A stretch of 5,637 nucleotides of DNA. Source: Asaia bogorensis (GTDB lineage Bacteria; Pseudomonadota; Alphaproteobacteria; Acetobacterales; Acetobacteraceae). The stretch covers positions 1-5,637 of the forward strand of contig CAMBXJ010000310.1 in the NCBI GenBank assembly GCA_945871455.1. Reading direction: 5' to 3'. Of this stretch, positions 1-5,637 are shown in pieces. The notes beneath the pieces are model-generated. The model did not search any database. It worked only from the letters and a program-made list of their open reading frames with translations, and was not told the origin of the DNA. Numbering within the stretch: position 1 is the first letter of the stretch; every line of letters starts with the position of its first letter. Both the position numbers and the translations under genes were made by a program.

Positions 1-491
1 TACACGTTATCGCCCAGGTCCTTCATCTCCAGGATCGCCGCATCGGCGCGGCCTTCCGGGGCCTTCATCAAATGCGCTTCCGTGACCTCGGCCACGACGA
101 TGCTGTGGTCGCCCATTTCCAGCACTTCCTTGACCGAGCATTCCACCGCCCCGATCGCGCATTCCAGGATCGGCGCGCCGTTGGCCCCGGCATGGAACGC
201 CTGGCCGGAGATCTTCCCGTCCTCCACCTTCGCCGGCTTGAAGAAGGTGAAAGCCGCCCCCTTGCCGTCCTTGCCCAGCATGTTCAGTGCGAACTTGCCG
301 GTGCCTTTAACGACGGTGTGGGCGCCCGAGTCAGCCTTGACGCCGATGGCGACCAGCGGCGGCGCGAAGGAGGCCTGGGTGACCCAGTTGACGGTGGCCG
401 CACCCACGTTGCCTTTGCCGTCATCGGCGGTGAGGATGTAGATGCCATAAGGGATCATGCGCAGGGTGGTCTTCTTGGCGTCGGCGTTCAT
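1..491 (-). CDS. Flavin reductase-like FMN-binding protein (3' end cut by window)
   Basis: Reading the minus strand from the ATG at 491-489 gives 163 codons open to the window edge, so the C-terminus is missing, probably only a few residues judging from family length. The protein begins MNADAKKTTLRMIPYGIYIL and contains NWVTQASFAPPLVAIGV at residues 35-51 and GDHSIVVAEV at about 127-136. Both are typical of the flavin reductase-like split-barrel domain that binds FMN, and the late His (H129) in the GDH motif is characteristic. Such proteins reduce flavin with NAD(P)H or act as small FMN-bound electron carriers in the cytoplasm; the partner here is not visible. A good Shine-Dalgarno (GAGAGGGA) lies about 8 nt upstream of the start, which supports this start. 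No signal peptide or membrane segment is seen. Family assignment is firm; the exact substrate or partner is unknown. Confidence 0.88.
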   Translation of the reverse strand, partial: MNADAKKTTLRMIPYGIYILTADDGKGNVGAATVNWVTQASFAPPLVAIGVKADSGAHTVVKGTGKFALNMLGKDGKGAAFTFFKPAKVEDGKISGQAFHAGANGAPILECAIGAVECSVKEVLEMGDHSIVVAEVTEAHLMKAPEGRADAAILEMKDLGDNV

Positions 492-526
492 TGAGTTTCC
501 CTCTCGTTCTTTGACGATGTCGAAGG

Positions 527-555
527 ATTTTACGCCGGAGGGGCCGGGTTGCCCA
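527..555 (-). promoter_or_regulatory. Candidate sigma-70-like promoter for the flavin reductase gene
   Basis: On the minus strand, TGGGCA (555-550, 4 of 6 matches to TTGACA) is followed after 17 nt by TAAAAT (532-527, 5 of 6 matches to TATAAT). Transcription would start near 520, giving a leader of about 29 nt that contains the ribosome binding site. The -35 element lies within a GC-rich inverted repeat (540-562). This rests on consensus matching only. Confidence 0.4.
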
Positions 556-562
556 GGGCCCC
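540..562. repeat. GC-rich inverted repeat upstream of the flavin reductase gene
   Basis: GGGGCC at 540-545 pairs with GGCCCC at 557-562, and the interior GGG (546-548) pairs with CCC (552-554) around a 3-nt loop, leaving AG bulged. It overlaps the predicted -35 region of the minus-strand promoter. No T-tract follows on either strand, so it is not a convincing terminator. It could be a regulatory dyad or chance in GC-rich DNA. Confidence 0.35.
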
Positions 563-588
563 GCGACAGGGGGGCCTTGCGACAGGGG
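563..588. repeat. Short direct repeat, GCGACAGGGG x2
   Basis: The 10-mer GCGACAGGGG occurs at 563-572 and again at 579-588, 16 bp apart, in the non-coding stretch between the vapC end and the flavin reductase start. It is a perfect repeat of low information content in GC-rich sequence. No function is evident; a local slippage duplication is the simplest explanation. Confidence 0.3.
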
Positions 589-647
589 TTAGCGCCATGG
601 GCAGCGACAGCGGGCAGCCGCGTGAGCGGGCGTTACAAACACAGGAG

Positions 648-661
648 CGGGGTTGTCCCCG
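648..661 (-). terminator. Possible weak terminator after vapC
   Basis: A CGGGG / CCCCG stem of 5 bp with a 4-nt loop lies 2 nt beyond the vapC stop codon. On the minus strand it is followed, after a few bases, by a T-rich stretch (TGTGTTTGT) rather than a clean T run. Position and orientation suit the end of the vapBC transcript, but the stem is short and the T-tract is interrupted and displaced. Confidence 0.3.
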
Positions 662-663
662 GC

Positions 664-1062
664 CTACGCGGGTTCGATGTCCGTGCGACTGAAATCGTCG
701 CCCTTGAACAACAACCTTGCGCCGTTGGCCCTGGCACAGGCGTAAGCGAAACAATCGCCCATGTTCAGCGCCGCCGCGTGGCGTCCCTTGCCAAATTTGG
801 CATAAGCGTCAGTTGCGATCTCGGCCTCACGCTGCCCAATGGGAACGAAGTGGATATCGCCCGCCCCGAGAAACCGCGCCACATCCGTTCGTGCCGCCGA
901 TACCGTCAGCCCGTAGCTCCGGCACAGTCCGGCGATCGTCTCCCAGACGGAAAGAGCCGAACAGGCCCTGACGGTGTCCCGTTCCAGTCTGTCTGCCAGG
1001 GCAGCGGCATCGGGCTCCTGGGTCAGGATGGCGATCAGAGCGGAGGCATCGACGAAAATCAC
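664..1062 (-). CDS. vapC: VapC-family PIN-domain toxin (ribonuclease)
   Basis: This 132-residue protein has the PIN-domain layout of type II VapC toxins. It opens with MIFVDASALIAIL (acidic D5) and carries VWETIAGL (E41), ALNMGDCFAYACA (D103) and the C-terminal LLFKGDDFSRTDI (D122/D123). These acidic residues form the usual Mg2+-binding site of an endoribonuclease. VapC toxins cut RNA, commonly tRNA or rRNA, and are held inactive by VapB; the target here cannot be read from sequence. The start is GTG at 1062-1060, overlapping the antitoxin stop as GTGA, which indicates translational coupling and fits the family length of about 130 residues. All four catalytic positions are present, so the toxin looks intact. 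The family call is firm. Confidence 0.93.
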   Translation of the reverse strand: MIFVDASALIAILTQEPDAAALADRLERDTVRACSALSVWETIAGLCRSYGLTVSAARTDVARFLGAGDIHFVPIGQREAEIATDAYAKFGKGRHAAALNMGDCFAYACARANGARLLFKGDDFSRTDIEPA

Positions 1063-1301
1063 CCGAAATCGCCGGACAGATCGTCAAAGAACGCCTTGTC
1101 CGCCGGTTTGCCCGTTGCAAGGGGCAAGGGGTGTTCGGCACGCAGTTGCGCGAAGCGCTCTCGCAGAGGCGTGGTGCTCTTGCTGCGCAGCAACTCGGCT
1201 TCCACCGCAAGACGGACGGCAGCTTGCTTGGAAAGCCCTCGCTGCTTTGCCAGTTCTGCGACGAGGTCAGCGGTTGCATCGTCCTTGATGTAGAGTGGCA
1301 T
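1059..1301 (-). CDS. vapB: VapB-type antitoxin (Rv0623-like family)
   Basis: This 80-residue protein lies immediately upstream of vapC and shares four bases with it. Its N-terminus, MPLYIKDDATADLVAELAKQ followed by a predicted helix with RGLSKQAAVRLAVEAEL, matches the Rv0623-like (PSK_trans_fac) antitoxin family. There a short strand and two helices make a ribbon-helix-helix-like DNA-binding dimer. The C-terminal half (about residues 50-80, ending DKAFFDDLSGDFG) is acidic and aromatic, as expected for the segment that wraps the PIN active site. It should neutralise VapC and repress its own promoter. The Shine-Dalgarno is weak (GGAT about 8 nt before ATG) and lies inside one of two palindromes, 1306-1313. 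The start is the only one giving the full family N-terminus. Confidence 0.9.
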   Translation of the reverse strand: MPLYIKDDATADLVAELAKQRGLSKQAAVRLAVEAELLRSKSTTPLRERFAQLRAEHPLPLATGKPADKAFFDDLSGDFG

Positions 1302-1305
1302 GGCG

Positions 1306-1337
1306 GGATATCCATTTTCAAATCCAGGATATCCTGG
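1306..1337. promoter_or_regulatory. Paired GGATATCC palindromes: probable VapB(C) operator
   Basis: The perfect 8-bp palindrome GGATATCC occurs at 1306-1313 and 1327-1334, and the second copy extends to the perfect 14-bp palindrome CCAGGATATCCTGG (1324-1337). The centres are exactly 21 bp apart, two turns of B-DNA, so two bound dimers would sit on the same face. The distal copy covers the predicted -10 box and the proximal one the start of the transcript and the ribosome binding site. VapBC complexes are known to autoregulate through inverted repeats at such positions. Assignment to VapB is inferred from location. Confidence 0.7.
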
Positions 1338-1354
1338 AAGCGCTGTCCGGGCAA
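1326..1354 (-). promoter_or_regulatory. Candidate vapBC promoter
   Basis: On the minus strand, TTGCCC (1354-1349, 4 of 6 to consensus) is separated by 17 nt from TATCCT (1331-1326, 4 of 6). The predicted transcript start near 1319 leaves a leader of about 18 nt before vapB. The -10 element is embedded in the 14-bp palindrome, as expected of an autorepressed toxin-antitoxin promoter. Confidence 0.45.
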
Positions 1355-1384
1355 GCAGCTTGATGTAATGGCGCAGGATTGACG

Positions 1385-1413
1385 CCCCACTCGCTCAGGC
1401 CGAGCGAGTGGGG
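1385..1413 (-). terminator. Strong hairpin after the dehydrogenase gene, without a T-tract
   Basis: CCCCACTCGCTC (1385-1396) and GAGCGAGTGGGG (1402-1413) form a perfect 12-bp stem with a 5-nt loop. It begins 41 nt past the stop of the minus-strand dehydrogenase gene and lies upstream of the vapBC promoter, so it sits where a terminator would insulate the two transcripts. No run of T follows on either strand, so it may work with Rho, protect the 3' end of the mRNA, or be a different structural element. Confidence 0.5.
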
Positions 1414-1453
1414 GCATCGGACGACGATCGCGCGTTGCGCTGCCCGAAATCTC

Positions 1454-2383
1454 CTACTCCACCTGCCCCTTCTTATGCGCCAGCAATGCCATCAACCGCC
1501 GGTCCCGCCATTCCTGGCGCACCGGCTGCAAGTTCGCCGGCAGTTCCGCCCGGCGCGCCGCCTGCAACCGCCCGATAAGGTCCGGGTCCCAGTCCAACGG
1601 CGTCATCTGTTTCTGCATCGTCGCGTAGAGCGGCCCATACCGCTCACAATAATCCGCGAGCCCGCCCGGCGCGTTCAGGTCGATCGTTTCCAGCGGTCCC
1701 ATGAAGCTCCAGCGCAGCCCCAGCCCGTGCTTGACCAGCGCGTCCAGATCCGTGGGTGAAATTACGTCGTCGGCGAGCAGACGGAACGCCTCGGCCAGCA
1801 GCGCGCCTTGCAGGCGGTTCAGCGCGAACCCGTCCATTTCCTTCTTCACCGTCGCCGGCACCTGGCCCGCGCGATGCATCAGCGCCCGGGTCCGGTCCAC
1901 CACCGCGTCATCGGTCCAGGGCGCCGGACAGATTTCCACCAGAGGGATCAGGTAGGGAGGGTTCACCGGATGCGCGACCAGGCAGCGACCGCGGTATTTC
2001 AGGGTCTCGGTGAACGCGCTGGCGGGAATGCCGCTGGTCGAACTGGCCAGCACGGTGTCGGGTTTCGTGGCGCGGTCCAGTTCGGCGAACAGGGCCTGCT
2101 TTTCCGGGATGCGCTCGGGGCCGTTTTCCTGGACGTGCTCGACGTCCTTCACCGCCTCCCACATCGATTGCATCGGGCGGATGCGGGCGAGCACCGCGTC
2201 GGGCTCATCGTCCAGCAGCCCGGCCTGGCGCAACTCCGGCAGGCGGTCGGCGATGAACTCCATGGCCGCCTTCACCTGCTGGGGGAACTTGTCCCACAAG
2301 GCCACGTCGAACCCGGCGCGAGCAAACACGATCGACCAGGCCCGCCCGATCAGCCCGGCCCCGATGACGGCAACTTTCGTCAT
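1454..2383 (-). CDS. 3-hydroxyacyl-CoA dehydrogenase family protein (lambda-crystallin/L-gulonate dehydrogenase-like)
   Basis: The 309-residue protein starts MTKVAVIGAGLIGRAW, a Rossmann GxGxxG at residues 8-13, with D31 ending the second strand as usual for NAD(H) preference. Family active-site features follow: S117 in ASSTSG, the catalytic pair H138 (AHPVNPPY) and E150 (IPLVE), and N189 in GFALNRLQ. The C-terminal helical domain contains GLGLRWSFMGPLETIDLN and ends in a QEWRDRRLMALLAHKKGQVE segment. This whole pattern, and the length near 310-320, closely recalls lambda-crystallin (CRYL1), an L-gulonate 3-dehydrogenase, more than fatty-acid beta-oxidation enzymes. It should oxidise a secondary hydroxyl with NAD+ in the cytoplasm; the substrate is unknown. 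The ATG at 2383 was chosen over in-frame starts further upstream because AGAAGGAG lies about 9 nt before it and the Rossmann strand starts right there. Confidence 0.9.
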   Translation of the reverse strand: MTKVAVIGAGLIGRAWSIVFARAGFDVALWDKFPQQVKAAMEFIADRLPELRQAGLLDDEPDAVLARIRPMQSMWEAVKDVEHVQENGPERIPEKQALFAELDRATKPDTVLASSTSGIPASAFTETLKYRGRCLVAHPVNPPYLIPLVEICPAPWTDDAVVDRTRALMHRAGQVPATVKKEMDGFALNRLQGALLAEAFRLLADDVISPTDLDALVKHGLGLRWSFMGPLETIDLNAPGGLADYCERYGPLYATMQKQMTPLDWDPDLIGRLQAARRAELPANLQPVRQEWRDRRLMALLAHKKGQVE

Positions 2384-2482
2384 GCGCGATTCTCCTTCTG
2401 GCGGCAGATGACACGAGGGACGGGGTGGTCGCAACCGGGCGAGGGAAGGGAAGCGCGGGACTTGCATCCTCATGGCCCCGCG

Positions 2483-2564
2483 CGTCATGGCCGAGCTTTG
2501 GGTCGGCAACGCAGGCGATGGCCGGGGCTTGTGCGGATGCCCGTGTCCAGCCGGGGCACGACGA
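2483..2564. repeat. Decayed palindromic intergenic repeat-like element
   Basis: The left end CGTCATGGCC (2483-2492) and the right end, which reads TCGTCGTGCCCCGG on the minus strand from 2564, are imperfect inverted copies. Between them lie ATGGCCGGGGCTTG and GGATGCCCGTGTCC, phrases that resemble the dispersed 'CATGGCCGGGCTTG...CCCGGGCATGACG' intergenic repeats familiar from alphaproteobacterial genomes. The resemblance is from memory of such sequences. The copy looks degenerate, with several mismatches between its arms, and no coding capacity or transposase is associated. Confidence 0.4.
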
Positions 2565-2617
2565 TGCGGGTGCGCCATTCGGACGGAATGAGAATTGCCG
2601 TCCCACCCCCGAACCCC

Positions 2618-2646
2618 TTGACGACACCGACCCGATACGCCATTTC
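2618..2646 (+). promoter_or_regulatory. Candidate suf operon promoter
   Basis: TTGACG (2618-2623) matches five of six bases of the -35 consensus. A 17-nt spacer leads to CATTTC (2641-2646), which is a poor -10, so the assignment depends mainly on the -35 box and on position. A start near 2653 would place the following GGAC-N7-GTCC dyad just downstream of the transcript start, where a bound repressor would block transcription. Confidence 0.3.
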
Positions 2647-2656
2647 CCGGCAATCA

Positions 2657-2671
2657 GGACTTTACCGGTCC
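2657..2671. promoter_or_regulatory. Candidate operator of the suf regulator (GGAC-N7-GTCC)
   Basis: GGAC (2657-2660) and GTCC (2668-2671) form an interrupted dyad ending 48 nt before the regulator's ATG. IscR/Rrf2 proteins bind dyads of this general size at their own promoters, and Fe-S regulators in alphaproteobacteria commonly control the suf operon they precede. The assignment comes from symmetry and location; arms of 4 bp are short enough to arise by chance. Confidence 0.35.
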
Positions 2672-2719
2672 AGTTAGCAAACGCCCGCGGAACCACCGGG
2701 GCTGGAGGGTTAACTCGCC

Positions 2720-3181
2720 ATGCTCAGGCTGTCGAAATTGACCGACTATGCGGTCGTCGTGCTCGTGCGACTCGCGAGCGCGCCTGGCGTGCAAACCTCG
2801 CCCGGCATTGCCGCGACCACCGGCATTCCCGAACCCACCGTCGCCAAGGTCTTGAAGGCGCTCGCCATCGCCGGCCTGGTCACGTCCCAGCGCGGCGCGC
2901 GCGGCGGCTACCGGTCGGAGCGTAGGCTGGCCGACATCCCGGTGGCCGACGTGATCGCCGCGATCGACGGCCCGATCGCCTTGACCGCCTGCGTCGAAGG
3001 CTCGGTCACTGAATGCGAATCCCAGGCACTGTGCCCGATGCGCGGGCGGTGGGACCCGGTGAACGATGCGATCCAGCAGGCCCTGACCGCCATCAGTCTG
3101 GCCGACATGCGCGAAGCCGCGATCCCCGCGATGTTCCGCGTGCCGGCCCGAGACGCTACCCATCTGCCGGCCGCCGAGTAG
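2720..3181 (+). CDS. Rrf2/IscR-family SUF operon regulator
   Basis: The 153-residue protein has the Rrf2 winged-helix layout. [20 protein letters not shown] forms the first helix, [20 protein letters not shown] (35-54) covers the recognition helix, and RGARGGYRS (58-66) is the wing. A linker helix ([16 protein letters not shown]) leads to three cysteines, C91, C99 and C105, in ALTAC...TEC...LCPMRGRW. These probably hold a [2Fe-2S] cluster, so DNA binding would respond to Fe-S supply. The spacing C-X7-C-X5-C differs from the C-X5-C-X5-C of E. coli IscR but fits my recollection of the SUF-associated regulator subfamily. It lies 8 nt upstream of sufB, so it is almost certainly cotranscribed and autoregulatory. 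GGAGGG 10 nt before the ATG supports this start. Whether it acts as repressor, activator or both cannot be read here. Confidence 0.9.
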   Translation: MLRLSKLTDYAVVVLVRLASAPGVQTSPGIAATTGIPEPTVAKVLKALAIAGLVTSQRGARGGYRSERRLADIPVADVIAAIDGPIALTACVEGSVTECESQALCPMRGRWDPVNDAIQQALTAISLADMREAAIPAMFRVPARDATHLPAAE

Positions 3182-3189
3182 GACATCCC

Positions 3190-4674
<1,485 letters not shown>

Positions 4675-4679
4675 GACGT

Positions 4680-5429
4680 ATGCTGGAAATTCGCGGCCTG
4701 TCCGCCTCGATCAACGACAAGCCGATCCTGTGTGGCATCGATCTGACGGTGCCGGCCGGGGAAGTGCACGCCATCATGGGGCCGAACGGGTCCGGCAAGT
4801 CCACCCTGGGCTATGTGCTGTCCGGGCGGGAGGATTATGTCGTCACCGCCGGCACCGTGACCTTCAACGGCATCGATCTGCTTGCCCTGGAACCGGAAGA
4901 ACGGGCCGCGGCCGGTGTGTTCCTGGCCTTCCAGGCGCCCATCGAATTGCCGGGCGTGAACAATGCCAATTTCCTGCGCACCGCGCTGAATGCGATCCGG
5001 CGCAGCCGCGGGGAGAGCGAACTGGACGCGGTGCAGTTCCTGAAACTGGCCCGCGCCGAGGCGAAGCGACTGGCGATGCCCGACGATATGCTGCGCCGCA
5101 ACGTCAATGTCGGGTTCTCCGGCGGCGAGAAGAAGCGCAACGAAGTGCTGCAAATGGCGATCCTGCGGCCGAAACTGGCGATCCTGGACGAGACCGACAG
5201 CGGCCTCGACATCGACGCCCTCAAGATCGTCGCCGATGGGGTGAATGCCCTGCGCGGTCCCGATTTCTCGGCCCTGGTGATCACGCATCACCAGCGCCTG
5301 CTTGACCATCTGGTGCCCAACCGCGTGCATGTTCTGGCGCAGGGGCGCATCGTGCGCAGCGGCGGGCCGGATCTGGCGCGGGACCTGGAGAAGTCCGGCT
5401 ATGCCGGGCTGATGCCGGAGGCGGCATGA
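4680..5429 (+). CDS. sufC: Fe-S cluster assembly ATPase SufC
   Basis: SufC is the soluble ABC-type ATPase of the SufBC2D complex; ATP-driven dimerisation of SufC reshapes SufB-SufD during cluster building. The 249-residue protein carries the full set of ATPase motifs: Walker A GPNGSGKST (34-42, K40), Q-loop Q85 in FLAFQAPIELPG, signature FSGGEKKR (146-153), Walker B AILDETDSGLD with D170 and E171, D-loop D177, and switch histidine H203 in VITHHQRLL. The FSGGEKKRNE form and the DETDSGLDIDAL stretch are specific hallmarks of SufC among ABC proteins. No membrane partner is expected. It starts 5 nt after sufB with GGTGGG about 9 nt upstream of the ATG, and its TGA overlaps the sufD ATG. Nothing is missing or unusual. 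Confidence 0.98.
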   Translation: MLEIRGLSASINDKPILCGIDLTVPAGEVHAIMGPNGSGKSTLGYVLSGREDYVVTAGTVTFNGIDLLALEPEERAAAGVFLAFQAPIELPGVNNANFLRTALNAIRRSRGESELDAVQFLKLARAEAKRLAMPDDMLRRNVNVGFSGGEKKRNEVLQMAILRPKLAILDETDSGLDIDALKIVADGVNALRGPDFSALVITHHQRLLDHLVPNRVHVLAQGRIVRSGGPDLARDLEKSGYAGLMPEAA

Positions 5430-5637
5430 ACGCGCCGGTCTCCCTGGTCGCTGCCGGGTTCCTGGCGCAATACGACGCGGCGCGCGCCCTGCTGCCCGGT
5501 GATCTTGCGGTCCGCGACGCGGCGGCCGAAGCGTTCCGCCGGTTCGGCATGCCGGGTGGCACGTCCGCTCGCCGCCCGGAGGCCTGGAAATACACCAGCC
5601 TGCGCCCGGTGGCGGAAACCGCGTTGCAGACCTTTGC
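5426..5637 (+). CDS. sufD: Fe-S cluster assembly protein SufD, N-terminal part (cut by window)
   Basis: The ATG at 5426 overlaps the sufC stop as ATGA, and the frame stays open for 70 codons to the window edge. It begins MNAPVSLVAAGFLAQYDAAR and contains FRRFGMPGGTSARRPEAWKYTSLRPVAE. The segment 'F-R-G-P...R-E-W-K-Y-T' is the N-terminal hallmark of SufD, where a helical domain precedes the beta-helix core. SufD pairs with SufB in the SufBC2D complex and is needed for iron entry. Only about one sixth of a typical 400-residue SufD is present, so the SufB-contacting histidine cannot be checked. The overlapping start indicates translational coupling with sufC. The genes after it, possibly sufS and other cluster-assembly factors, lie outside the window. 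Confidence 0.92.
   Translation, partial: MNAPVSLVAAGFLAQYDAARALLPGDLAVRDAAAEAFRRFGMPGGTSARRPEAWKYTSLRPVAETALQTF

Larger units (their letters stand above)
2384..2719. other. Divergent intergenic region between the dehydrogenase and the suf operon
   Basis: This 336-bp spacer holds the 5' regions of two diverging transcription units. From left to right it contains the Shine-Dalgarno of the dehydrogenase (about 2392-2399, minus strand), a decayed repeat-like element (2483-2564), a candidate suf promoter and dyad operator (2618-2671) and the ribosome binding site GGAGGG of the suf regulator (2704-2709). Open frames run through it on both strands, but they have no supported start or family resemblance and are typical of GC-rich non-coding DNA. 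I see no tRNA or riboswitch. The dehydrogenase promoter could not be identified with confidence. Confidence 0.7.

Noticed and set aside
72..494. Plus-strand open frames opposite the flavin reductase gene
   Set aside because: The minus strand encodes a clear flavin reductase domain here. The plus-strand products have no recognisable motifs.
457..1293. A 278-codon plus-strand open frame across the flavin reductase start and vapBC
   Set aside because: It overlaps vapB and vapC in antisense along most of its length, has no recognisable domain, and no convincing ribosome binding site supports its start.
2384..2653. N-terminal extension of the dehydrogenase by 90 codons
   Set aside because: The extension is proline- and arginine-rich, crosses the repeat-like element, and lies before a strong Shine-Dalgarno plus a start that gives the exact Rossmann N-terminus.
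1808..2677. A 289-codon plus-strand open frame opposite the dehydrogenase
   Set aside because: It is antisense to a well-supported gene, and its composition (many R, H, G and Q) and lack of motifs mark it as a shadow.
3013..3189. Upstream in-frame extension of sufB into the regulator gene
   Set aside because: The extra 59 codons overlap the conserved cysteine region of the regulator in another frame, and SufB length already matches E. coli from the ATG at 3190.

Overview
The window looks like a chromosomal segment of a GC-rich alphaproteobacterium. Codons end mostly in G or C, the SUF iron-sulfur assembly genes are headed by an IscR/Rrf2-type regulator, and one intergenic repeat resembles dispersed repeats common in that class. 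A member of Rhodospirillales/Acetobacterales is my best guess, but the sequence alone does not fix the genus.

Layout. Positions 1-2383 carry four genes on the minus strand: a flavin reductase-like FMN-binding protein (cut by the left edge), a VapC-type PIN toxin with its overlapping VapB-type antitoxin, and a dehydrogenase of the 3-hydroxyacyl-CoA dehydrogenase / lambda-crystallin family. A 336-bp divergent spacer (2384-2719) separates these from a plus-strand operon: an Rrf2/IscR-like regulator, sufB, sufC and the start of sufD (cut by the right edge).

How the genes work together. The plus-strand genes form a tight operon, with gaps of 8 and 5 nt and then a 4-nt ATGA overlap. They encode the SufBCD scaffold/ATPase complex that builds Fe-S clusters, preceded by a regulator with three cysteines that probably senses cluster status and controls the operon. 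A GGAC-N7-GTCC dyad 48 nt before the regulator start is a candidate operator. The minus-strand genes are less connected. The vapBC pair has its own likely promoter, with two GGATATCC palindromes whose centres are 21 bp apart (two helical turns), and a strong hairpin separates it from the upstream dehydrogenase. The flavin reductase gene also appears to have its own promoter.

Novelty. I see no clearly undescribed system. All seven genes belong to recognisable families. The most notable signals are the paired vapBC operator, the candidate suf operator and the decayed palindromic repeat in the divergent spacer.
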